Shown: one piece after another, positions 6,723 through 12,077 of the stretch
Numbering within the stretch: the first letter of the stretch is position 1
How the letters are laid out: every line of letters begins with the position of its first letter
Source: an uncultured Maritalea sp.
GTDB taxonomy: Bacteria; Pseudomonadota; Alphaproteobacteria; Rhizobiales; Devosiaceae
Length of the DNA: 12,077 bases
Reading direction: 5' to 3'
Assembly (NCBI GenBank): GCA_913055925.1
Contig: CAJXLH010000047.1
Location: forward strand, 1-12,077
The notes under the pieces: generated by a model
What the model was told of the DNA's origin: nothing
Databases searched by the model: none
What the model saw: the letters and a program-made list of their open reading frames with translations, nothing else
Program-made: the position numbers and the translations under genes

Positions 6723-7565
6723 ATGGAATTTGAATTTGCACCACAACCCAGTATTTTGAGTGATCTTCAACTGAACAACCCACGCTTTGTTGAAGACACA
6801 CCTTTTGCCACCATTTGGCGCGTCACCCGAGCAAGTGGTGAAGATGCGGCGTTAAAGCTTTATCATCAAAAGGGTATGCGCAACGAAGCAAAGGGTTTTG
6901 AGTTCTTATCAAGTCGAGATGGGAATGGGGCAGCACATGTCTTTGAGGTCAGCGATCAGTTGGCACTGATTGAATGGCTTGACGGGCCATCTCTCGGTGA
7001 TCTGACACGAGATGGTGAAGATGAAAAATCTTGCATGTTGCTTGTCAAAGTCGCGAAGAAACTCCATCAGTACTCATTTGAGGTTTCTGAAAACTGGCCC
7101 GACTTGGAAGATTGGTTTGGCAGTTTGTTTCGTCTGGCATTTAGCGCAGATGCCGATCAACGTGAGGTCGGGCTGATTGACGAGGCAAAAAAGCAAGCGC
7201 GTTATATGCTCGATAGTCAAACAGACATGCGTCCATTACATGGTGATCTACATCACGACAATGTTCGTCTCGGTGAGCGCGGGTTTTGTGCGTTTGATGC
7301 GAAGGGCGTTGTTGGTGAGCGCACCTACGAGTTGGCCAATGCGTTTCGTAATCCAAAAGGCGCGCGCGAATTGGTTTTTGATCGACACCGCATTGAATTG
7401 TTGGCGGATCATTGGTCGCAGAGCTTTGATGTGAACCGCGAACGGCTTCTCAAGTGGGCGTTTGTGAAATGTGCCCTTTCCATTGCTTGGCGCGCAAAAG
7501 GCAAGTTCGTCAAAGACGATGAAACCGAGCTGCTGGGAATGCTATTCGAAGCGCTTAGGCGATGA
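6723..7565 (+). CDS. APH(6)/hydroxyurea-type small-molecule kinase (aminoglycoside phosphotransferase fold)
   Basis: The 280-residue protein has the bilobed kinase layout of the PF04655 group, which includes streptomycin 6-phosphotransferase and hydroxyurea kinase. Lys45 in ALKLY and Glu55 in the next helix would hold ATP. The catalytic loop H173-G-D175-L-H-H-D-N180 and the metal-binding F-D192-A-K-G segment are intact, with the family-typical VGERTYELANAFRNP stretch following. It is therefore probably active, but the substrate cannot be read from sequence, and resistance should not be assumed. A TAG lies in frame just upstream (6711-6713), so 6723 is the earliest ATG; no good ribosome binding site precedes it. 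The gene is divergent from purE, and its end overlaps the converging DUF465 gene by 11 bp. Base composition is like its neighbours, so nothing suggests recent transfer. Confidence 0.82.
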   Translation: MEFEFAPQPSILSDLQLNNPRFVEDTPFATIWRVTRASGEDAALKLYHQKGMRNEAKGFEFLSSRDGNGAAHVFEVSDQLALIEWLDGPSLGDLTRDGEDEKSCMLLVKVAKKLHQYSFEVSENWPDLEDWFGSLFRLAFSADADQREVGLIDEAKKQARYMLDSQTDMRPLHGDLHHDNVRLGERGFCAFDAKGVVGERTYELANAFRNPKGARELVFDRHRIELLADHWSQSFDVNRERLLKWAFVKCALSIAWRAKGKFVKDDETELLGMLFEALRR

Positions 7566-7770
7566 TATCCGGCAAAAGAATATGCTCAAGCTCGATAATG
7601 CGGTCTTTTAGTGCGAGCTTTTTCTTTTTGAGTCGTTGAACCAGCATCGGGTCATCTGTGCCCGCGTTGGCCAGCGCGTGTATAGCTGCGTCCAAATCTT
7701 TATGCTCTTGGCGTTTTGTCGCCAATTCCATGCCCAACGTGGCCCGTTGCTCTGGAGTTAAAGGTACCAT
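7555..7770 (-). CDS. DUF465 (YdcH-like) small coiled-coil protein
   Basis: This is a short, charged, helical protein of the DUF465/YdcH type (71 residues from the ATG at 7770). It starts MVPLTPEQ, continues with an E/K-rich helix, and has a break at NAGTDD. It ends in the family hallmark, a LKKKKLALKDRI-type basic helix, then ELEHILLPDIIA. A longer frame with ATG at 7845 exists. I prefer 7770 because the added residues look unlike the family and a TATTAT -10-like hexamer (complement at 7825-7830) falls inside that extension. No strong ribosome binding site is seen for either start. The function of the family is not established. The gene converges on the kinase gene, overlapping its last 11 bp, and is head to head with a second DUF465 gene. 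Confidence 0.8.
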   Translation of the reverse strand: MVPLTPEQRATLGMELATKRQEHKDLDAAIHALANAGTDDPMLVQRLKKKKLALKDRIIELEHILLPDIIA

Positions 7771-7955
7771 CTGGTCGCCGTTTTCTGTGTGATTCCAAAT
7801 TGTTGGCTTTCGCGAACGTAGCTCATAATACAAATCATTGCACAAACATTTAAAACGCGGCGCAAAATTGCGGCAATTTGTACGTTTTTCGGTATTGGAC
7901 AGGTCGTCTTTTTTTTGTCACACTGCATGGGTTCATATAGAGAAAGGAAGATCAC

Positions 7956-8132
7956 ATGAGCAACACTTCCCACCTCGACGCGCTAGAACGCCGCCACGCT
8001 GCGGTTGATGCCGAGATCCTCAAGGAATTGCAGCATCCCGCGACTGACGACATTAAAGTCGGCATGCTAAAGCGCAAAAAACTCGAACTTAAAGACGAGA
8101 TTTCGCGACTGCAAAATCAGACGCGACAATAG
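7956..8132 (+). CDS. Second DUF465 (YdcH-like) small protein, 58 residues
   Basis: This short gene has an ATG at 7956 and a TAG at 8130-8132. AAAGGAAG lies at 7943-7950 with about 6 nt to the start, a strong ribosome binding site. The product begins MSNTSHLDALERRHAAVDAE and has a break near HPATDD. It ends with LKRKKLELKDEISRL, the same basic LK(R/K)KKLxLKD motif as the neighbouring minus-strand gene. Both belong to the DUF465/YdcH group of small helical hairpin proteins of unknown role. The 185-bp gap between the two head-to-head starts presumably holds both promoters. A strong terminator follows 32 bp downstream, so this is a single-gene transcript. Confidence 0.85.
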   Translation: MSNTSHLDALERRHAAVDAEILKELQHPATDDIKVGMLKRKKLELKDEISRLQNQTRQ

Positions 8133-8164
8133 GTGAGAACAGCTTTTTACTAGTATGTGATTTT

Positions 8165-8190
8165 GGCCACGATCTTGATCGTGGCCTTTT
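8165..8190 (+). terminator. Rho-independent terminator after the second DUF465 gene
   Basis: GGCCACGAT (8165-8173) and ATCGTGGCC (8178-8186) make a perfect 9-bp stem with a CTTG tetraloop, followed by TTTTGTTAT. The T-run is only on the plus strand. The converging TSUP gene stops at 8192, just beyond, but has no T-run of its own after this stem. Confidence 0.88.
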
Positions 8191-8191
8191 G

Positions 8192-8965
8192 TTATCCAAA
8201 GGTGCTCAATACACCGTCATAAATAAGCTTTAGCGCCAACAAAAACGCAAAGATGTAAGCAAGGCGATAAAAAAGCTCGGTGGGTATCCGACGCACCAAA
8301 AACACGCCAACAAGCATCCCAATGATTGCGATCGGCATCAGCATGGCGGACCGCGTGAGATTTGACGGTGAAAGCTGACCCAAAAAGGCGTAAGGCACGA
8401 GCTTGGTGGAATTGACCACGGCAAAGAAAATCACCGAGGTGCCGGCGTAGAGCGCGGGCTTTAGGCGCTGCGGCAGCATGTAAATTTGAAATGGCGGGCC
8501 ACCGGTATGACTTACAAAACTGGTGAACCCGGCAAAGGTGCCCCAGGCAACGCCCCAAGGTTTTGATGGGGGCAGACCTTCCAAACTTTTGCGCAAAGGC
8601 AGCCAGTGGTCGAGGCAAAAAAGGATGGTGACGAGACCAACCATTAAGCGGACCATGCCTTCTGATATGAAGGCAAATAGCATCCAGCCAATTATGATGC
8701 CCGCGATGGCCCCCGGCAAAAGAACTTTGAGGTTGGGCAAGTGGAACTCGCGCCGATAAGCGACAAGTCCAATTGCATCCATGCATAAAAGCACTGGCAG
8801 CATGATGCCCACAGATTCTGTGACGGGCATAACCATGGACAAAAGGGGCACGCCGACAAAACTGAGCGAACTCACAAGGCCCGATTTTGATAAAGCCACC
8901 AAAAAAACTGCGAGGAAACTAATCGTGACTGTGGTCAGATCAATGGTTGCAAGATCGATGGCCAT
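8192..8965 (-). CDS. TSUP-family (TauE/SafE) membrane transporter, probable anion/sulfite exporter
   Basis: A very hydrophobic 257-residue protein with about eight membrane segments and two repeat-like halves, the usual TauE/SafE plan and length. Each half starts with a helix followed by a glycine/proline-rich turn: 'SFVGVPLLSMVMP' in the first and 'SFVSHTGGPPFQIYMLP' in the second. The latter H-x-G-G-P-P signature is typical of the family. Known relatives export sulfite, sulfoacetate or related organosulfur anions; the substrate here is not known. The frame stays open to a TTG at 9019. I choose ATG 8965 because a sigma70-like promoter lies at 8991-9019, inside that extension. The ribosome binding site is weak. 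The gene is divergent from the 2H phosphoesterase, and no sulfur-metabolism gene is nearby. Confidence 0.85.
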   Translation of the reverse strand: MAIDLATIDLTTVTISFLAVFLVALSKSGLVSSLSFVGVPLLSMVMPVTESVGIMLPVLLCMDAIGLVAYRREFHLPNLKVLLPGAIAGIIIGWMLFAFISEGMVRLMVGLVTILFCLDHWLPLRKSLEGLPPSKPWGVAWGTFAGFTSFVSHTGGPPFQIYMLPQRLKPALYAGTSVIFFAVVNSTKLVPYAFLGQLSPSNLTRSAMLMPIAIIGMLVGVFLVRRIPTELFYRLAYIFAFLLALKLIYDGVLSTFG

Positions 8966-8990
8966 AGGTGAAATTCTGAATTGTGGGCGG

Positions 8991-9019
8991 GATATATTTA
9001 AGGCTAGACCAATCACCAA
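8991..9019 (-). promoter_or_regulatory. Candidate sigma70-type promoter of the TSUP gene
   Basis: On the minus strand TTGGTG (complement at 9014-9019) and TATATC (complement at 8991-8996) are separated by 17 nt. This would start transcription about 20 nt before the ATG at 8965. The -35 overlaps a CCAATC / GATTGG inverted repeat (9009-9014 and 9020-9025), a possible operator. Confidence 0.5.
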
Positions 9020-9031
9020 GATTGGCCAAGG

Positions 9032-9052
9032 GACGATAATGGTGAAATCGTC
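9032..9052. repeat. Inverted repeat just upstream of the 2H phosphoesterase gene
   Basis: GACGAT (9032-9037) and ATCGTC (9047-9052) are perfect complements with a 9-nt spacer, ending 5 nt before the GGGGAGG ribosome binding site (9058-9064). It could be an operator or a leader hairpin. The arms are short, so chance occurrence is possible. Confidence 0.3.
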
Positions 9053-9070
9053 TCTTTGGGGAGGATACTT

Positions 9071-9598
9071 ATGGGCGGCGCAGTTACATTAGTGGCGCGG
9101 AATAAAAGTGCAAAAGCAATTGAACCGATTTGGGAAGAGGTGGCTCGGCTTGAAGATGAGCCCTATATGAAAAGCCTTAACTACCCGCCACACATAACGC
9201 TTGCCATGTGCGATGCCATAGACGGTGCAGCTCTCCAAAAAATGCTTGGGCAATCGTTTAAAAAGGAAGCACCAATTCGGGTTCAGTTTTCCAAAGTGAA
9301 ACTGGTTGAGCGTGAACAGTTGGGCCTTTGGTTGATGCCAAGCAAAATTGATCGATTGCAAGCACTGTTTCACGCGGTGCAATCCCACATTGATAGCGGA
9401 GATTGTCGTCCGGCTTTCCAGCCCGGGAAGTGGGAGCCGCACTGCACATTGGCCGCGCAAATCTCACCGGCAAACAAAGCTGCTGCCGCCAAATTTGCTG
9501 CGACAAAGATTGAGCCAATTGAAATGGTGTTCAATGCCATTGAAATTATCGACTATGCGCCAATTGAGTTGGTGAAGCAGTGGCGTTTGGACGTCTAA
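9071..9598 (+). CDS. 2H phosphoesterase superfamily protein (2'-5' RNA ligase-like)
   Basis: The ATG at 9071 is preceded by GGGGAGG with a 6-nt spacer, so the shorter start is clear; an in-frame TTG at 9056 is rejected. The 175-residue protein has the two H-x-T motifs that define the superfamily: H41-I-T43 in YPPHITLA and H124-C-T126 in WEPHCTLA. The spacing of about 80 residues fits. In this fold the two histidines act as acid and base on 2'-5' or cyclic phosphodiester bonds of RNA or nucleotides. The specific substrate is unknown; relatives include LigT/ThpR and cyclic phosphodiesterases. It is divergent from the TSUP gene and ends 9 bp from the converging RNHCP gene, with no terminator visible between them. 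Confidence 0.87.
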   Translation: MGGAVTLVARNKSAKAIEPIWEEVARLEDEPYMKSLNYPPHITLAMCDAIDGAALQKMLGQSFKKEAPIRVQFSKVKLVEREQLGLWLMPSKIDRLQALFHAVQSHIDSGDCRPAFQPGKWEPHCTLAAQISPANKAAAAKFAATKIEPIEMVFNAIEIIDYAPIELVKQWRLDV

Positions 9599-9607
9599 CG
9601 CCAAAAC

Positions 9608-9928
9608 TCACGGCACAGTATCCACCATTAAATTGATGATGAGGTCGAAGTCGTCGGACTCAAGGCAGTTTTCGGCGATTTTGTTGCGCTGTTCGTGCCC
9701 ACATTGGGTGCACCGATGGATCAGTTGCCAGCCCTTTTTCTTATGCTGGACGACCCCGATAGGGGCCATAAGACCGCCGCAGGTGCTTGCCCTGTCCCCA
9801 GGTTTATTGTCGAGATGTTTAGACCATAGACAAGCCGGGCAGTGGTTGCGGTAACTGCCATTTGTGAGTGCGCATACATGTTGGTGGCATCGTTCGCAAA
9901 CGAACGATGAGTTTTGGTGGTGTGACAT
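9608..9928 (-). CDS. RNHCP domain zinc-ribbon protein
   Basis: A 106-residue protein with the eponymous R27-N-H-C-P31 motif (PF12647). Two metal-binding clusters can be seen. One has C11-x-x-C14 paired with C30-x-x-C33. The other has C73-x-x-C76, possibly with C50 and C88. The middle 'MAPIGV' and 'GWQLIHRCTQCGHEQRNK' stretches are also typical. The molecular function of the family is not established; a zinc-ribbon nucleic-acid or RNA-related role is only a guess. The ATG at 9928 has AAGGA (complement at 9935-9939) at a 6-nt distance, and that site lies in a strong predicted hairpin. A second hairpin falls in codons 7-14 (9889-9908, arms ATCGTTCG and CGAACGAT, 4-nt loop). The gene converges on the 2H phosphoesterase gene with a 9-bp gap. 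Confidence 0.85.
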   Translation of the reverse strand: MSHHQNSSFVCERCHQHVCALTNGSYRNHCPACLWSKHLDNKPGDRASTCGGLMAPIGVVQHKKKGWQLIHRCTQCGHEQRNKIAENCLESDDFDLIINLMVDTVP

Positions 9929-9964
9929 CCTGAATCCTTGTTTTGAGGTGAAACAAGGATCAGG
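9929..9964 (-). promoter_or_regulatory. mRNA hairpin covering the ribosome binding site of the RNHCP gene
   Basis: ATCCTTGTTT (9934-9943) and AAACAAGGAT (9951-9960) form a perfect 10-bp stem with a 7-nt loop. It extends by four more pairs (9929-9932 with 9961-9964) past one bulged base at 9933. On the minus-strand mRNA the structure ends at the base next to the ATG and holds the AAGGA ribosome binding site in its 3' arm. Translation should need the stem to open. No T-run follows on the plus strand, so it is not a terminator there. Confidence 0.65.
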
Positions 9965-10229
9965 GTTCCGTTTACTCTTGCGCCCAAGACACTGCGCGTG
10001 TCGAAGGCGGTACAGGCTTGATAAAAGAGGGACAAATTCACCGCATTGCCGTAGCGGCTATTTCCAACTCCTGCTCGCGAGATACATGGCAAAATGTATT
10101 GAGTGGTGTCGCGTCTCGCTCGAAGTCTACCGCCACAAAAGGCAATAGCCATCGGTAAGTGTCATTTCATCGCACTGTCTTCAAAGGCGTCGTCCCCTGT
10201 CAGATGTCAAAGTGACGTATGGCGTGCAT
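9965..10229. other. Gene-free stretch between the RNHCP gene and the Kef antiporter gene
   Basis: About 265 bp without a convincing gene. On the minus strand one frame stays open across it and over the RNHCP gene (9721-10152), but its product has no recognisable family character. A 34-codon GTG-started frame occurs in another minus-strand phase and is equally anonymous. The stretch must hold the 3' end of the kef transcript and the promoter and long leader of the RNHCP gene. I find no T-run terminator. A small 5-bp repeat (GACAC / GTGTC) occurs near 9988-10002. Confidence 0.5.
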
Positions 10230-12077
10230 TTACACTCCTTTGTTGGTTGCTTCGTTCGAGTTTTCCGTTTTCTTGGCAGCTTTGATTTCGTCTTCAAAGT
10301 CTTCAAGGTCAGATTGCATTACTTGCGCAAGCAATTCCCGCGCGGTTTTTACGTGGCCGATCATGGCTTCATCGTCGCCGCGTAAGGCATAGGCTTCTTG
10401 CAGCATTTCCACATCATGTGCGGCGAAGGCCGCAGCGAGGCGTTTGGCGCGAGTTTCAGTGTAACCAAGAGCGATCAGCGCCTTAATGCCGAGATGCAGG
10501 GCTGAGTGGAATGTGTCCCGTTCGAGTTCGTGCACGCCAATATCCATTAGGTCGTGCGCGTGGTTTCGGTCGCGGGCGCGGGCCAAAATCCGAATATGCG
10601 GAAAATGCTCGCGCACCATGCGAGAAATCTCAGAAACGATCTCTGGATTGTGGATCGAAATGATCATCAGCTCGGCGCGATCTGCACCCGCGGAACGCAG
10701 CAGATCAAGACGGCGTGCGTCTCCGTAGAACACTTTCGCGTCGAACTTTTTCATCAATTCTATCTGCTCTGGGTCATGATCGATAACCGTCGCCTCGAAC
10801 CCTTGTGCGGTGAGCAAACGGGTGGAGATTTGCCCAAAACGTCCATAGCCCAAAACTATGACGCGGTTGCGTACGCTAATGTCGTCGTGCGGGCGTTCGT
10901 CGCTGGTGTCGATAATGAGCATCGGCGCAATAACGCGGTCGAACAGTATGAGCAATACCGGCGTCAGCATCATGGAAAGGGCAACGGTAACGTTTAATAC
11001 ATCGCCCACGTCAGGCGCCATGGCACCTGCACCAACAGCAAACTGAAACAGCACAAACCCAAATTCACCGCCCTGAGCTAACAAGGTGGCAAGCAAAATG
11101 CGGTCGGTGATGTGCATTTTAAAGATCGTCGCAAGGGCGAACAACACTGCAAATTTAAGCGCGACTAGGCCGAAGACGAGGCCAAAGATCATGCCGAAAT
11201 TTTCGGTGAGCACAGAAAACTCAATCGACATACCGACCGAGATGAAAAACAAGCCAAGCAATAGGCTCTTGAACGGATCAAGATCGCTTTCCAGCTCGTG
11301 CCGATATTCGCTGTCGGCCAAAATGACGCCGATCATAAAGGCGCCAAGCGCTGGCGAAATGCCGATCCAGTCCATCAACAGAGCTGCGGCGACCACGAGA
11401 AGGAGCGATAGCGCGGTGAAAATTTCGCGGACGCCGGTGCGGGCGATAAACCGCATGACAGGTCGCAACAAATAGCGCCCGGCGAGATACATGGATGAGA
11501 AAACAAAAGCGATGCGCCACACAGCGTCGTCGTTTGATTCAGCACCATGTGCTGCGTCAGCGCCATGGGCATCTGTTGGCGCGTGGGCCGCCAGTTCTGG
11601 GATCACCAAAAACGGGATAATGGCCAAAATTGGGATCACGGCCACATCTTGCACCAGCAATGTTGCGAAAGCTGAGCGGCCCGTGCTGCGCTGCATGATC
11701 CCGCGCTCGTCGATGATTTTGAGCACAATCGCGGTGGATGAAAGCGCCAGCGCCAAGCCGATAACGATGGAGGTTTGCCAAGGCAATCCAAGCGTGATGC
11801 TGATGCCGCCGATGGCCAATGCGGTGATGAGTACTTGCGGTATCCCGAGGCCCAGAAGGCGCACCCGCATATGCCAAAATTCACGCGGCTGCAGCTCTAA
11901 CCCAATGAGAAAGAGCATCATCACCACACCAAATTCGGAAAAATGCAGAATGGTGGTAGGGTCAGCTACAAGGCCTAGGCCAAATGGGCCGATAAGGATG
12001 CCTGCAACGAGATAGCCAAGCACGGGGCCAAGCCCGGTGATCTTGGCGATGGGAACGACAATTACGGCGGCGGAAAG
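10230..12077 (-). CDS. KefB/KefC-type monovalent cation:proton antiporter (CPA2) with RCK domain, 5' end outside window
   Basis: The frame is open to the right edge and the visible 615 residues begin inside the first membrane helix, so only a few tens of N-terminal residues are missing; the in-frame GTG at 12023 is not the start. Residues about 1-385 are the CPA2 exchanger domain of about 12 membrane segments. They include LGYLVAGILIGPFGLGL (about 19-35) and the ALGAFMIGVILADSEYRHE / LLLGLFFISVGMS stretch that is a Kef hallmark. An RCK_N (TrkA-N) nucleotide-binding domain follows, with VLGYGRFGQ near residue 408 and VIDHD some 20-25 residues later, then an acidic/basic tail. Kef proteins export K+ in exchange for H+, and in E. 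coli are gated by glutathione and its adducts during electrophile stress. The sequence does not tell KefB from KefC, and no KefF/KefG-type partner gene is visible. A His/Asp-rich loop follows one membrane segment. Confidence 0.92.
   Translation of the reverse strand, partial: LSAAVIVVPIAKITGLGPVLGYLVAGILIGPFGLGLVADPTTILHFSEFGVVMMLFLIGLELQPREFWHMRVRLLGLGIPQVLITALAIGGISITLGLPWQTSIVIGLALALSSTAIVLKIIDERGIMQRSTGRSAFATLLVQDVAVIPILAIIPFLVIPELAAHAPTDAHGADAAHGAESNDDAVWRIAFVFSSMYLAGRYLLRPVMRFIARTGVREIFTALSLLLVVAAALLMDWIGISPALGAFMIGVILADSEYRHELESDLDPFKSLLLGLFFISVGMSIEFSVLTENFGMIFGLVFGLVALKFAVLFALATIFKMHITDRILLATLLAQGGEFGFVLFQFAVGAGAMAPDVGDVLNVTVALSMMLTPVLLILFDRVIAPMLIIDTSDERPHDDISVRNRVIVLGYGRFGQISTRLLTAQGFEATVIDHDPEQIELMKKFDAKVFYGDARRLDLLRSAGADRAELMIISIHNPEIVSEISRMVREHFPHIRILARARDRNHAHDLMDIGVHELERDTFHSALHLGIKALIALGYTETRAKRLAAAFAAHDVEMLQEAYALRGDDEAMIGHVKTARELLAQVMQSDLEDFEDEIKAAKKTENSNEATNKGV

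Noticed and set aside
7909..7941. T8 tract with TTGTCA and TATAGA as terminator or promoter for the second DUF465 gene
   Set aside because: No adequate stem precedes the T-run. The hexamers are only 15 nt apart and would start transcription beyond the ribosome binding site.
9721..10152. 143-codon minus-strand open frame overlapping the RNHCP gene
   Set aside because: Its second half is an off-frame reading of the RNHCP gene, which has the clear family motif and ribosome binding site. The first half has no recognisable features.
11491..12015. 174-codon plus-strand open frame
   Set aside because: It lies wholly inside the kef antiporter gene on the other strand, is low-complexity in Ser/Ala/Arg/Pro and shows no family character; it is a shadow frame.
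1..12077. Mobile element, CRISPR array, toxin-antitoxin or defence system
   Set aside because: No transposase, integrase, regularly spaced repeats, terminal repeats or recognised defence domains were found on either strand.

Overview
The window looks like an ordinary chromosomal stretch of an alphaproteobacterium, most likely of the order Hyphomicrobiales (Rhizobiales). This is an inference from the S21 protein sequence, the rpsU - purK/purE neighbourhood, the two adjacent DUF465 (YdcH-type) genes and the moderate GC content. Genes are tightly packed on both strands. Both ends cut through genes. No rRNA, tRNA, CRISPR array, insertion sequence, phage or plasmid gene was seen.

Layout, left to right. 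(1) 1-1316: the tail of a small ABM-like protein, a terminator, then a cytochrome b561 gene (minus) divergent from a MarR-family regulator (plus). Their 86-bp gap carries a perfect 12-bp inverted repeat whose half sites are centred 21 bp apart, a convincing operator pair. (2) 1391-4565: three plus-strand genes. They encode a 545-residue alpha/beta hydrolase with four membrane helices inserted between its oxyanion segment and its nucleophile, a membrane-anchored BEM46-like alpha/beta hydrolase 19 nt downstream, and a FrnE-type cytoplasmic DsbA-family oxidoreductase. The run ends in a strong bidirectional terminator shared with rpsU on the other strand. (3) 4623-6578 (minus): rpsU, purK and purE. 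purE and purK overlap by 11 bp and encode the two-step carboxylation of AIR to CAIR in purine synthesis. (4) 6723-8132: an APH(6)/hydroxyurea-type small-molecule kinase and two short DUF465 genes placed head to head. The second of these is only 58 codons long. (5) 8192-9598: a TSUP (TauE/SafE) anion exporter divergent from a 2H phosphoesterase, with two short inverted repeats and a good sigma70-like promoter between them. (6) 9608-12077 (minus): an RNHCP zinc-ribbon protein whose ribosome binding site lies inside a predicted mRNA hairpin, about 265 bp with no recognisable gene, then a KefB/KefC-type K+/H+ antiporter with an RCK domain that runs off the right edge.

The genes fall into housekeeping (rpsU, purE, purK), redox and envelope stress (cytochrome b561 with MarR, FrnE-like protein, Kef antiporter, TSUP exporter) and poorly characterised enzymes (two hydrolases, kinase, 2H protein, RNHCP protein). 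No obvious new multi-gene system is present. The observations most worth following are the hairpin over the RNHCP start, the MarR operator pair, and the membrane-interrupted hydrolase with its co-transcribed hydrolase partner.
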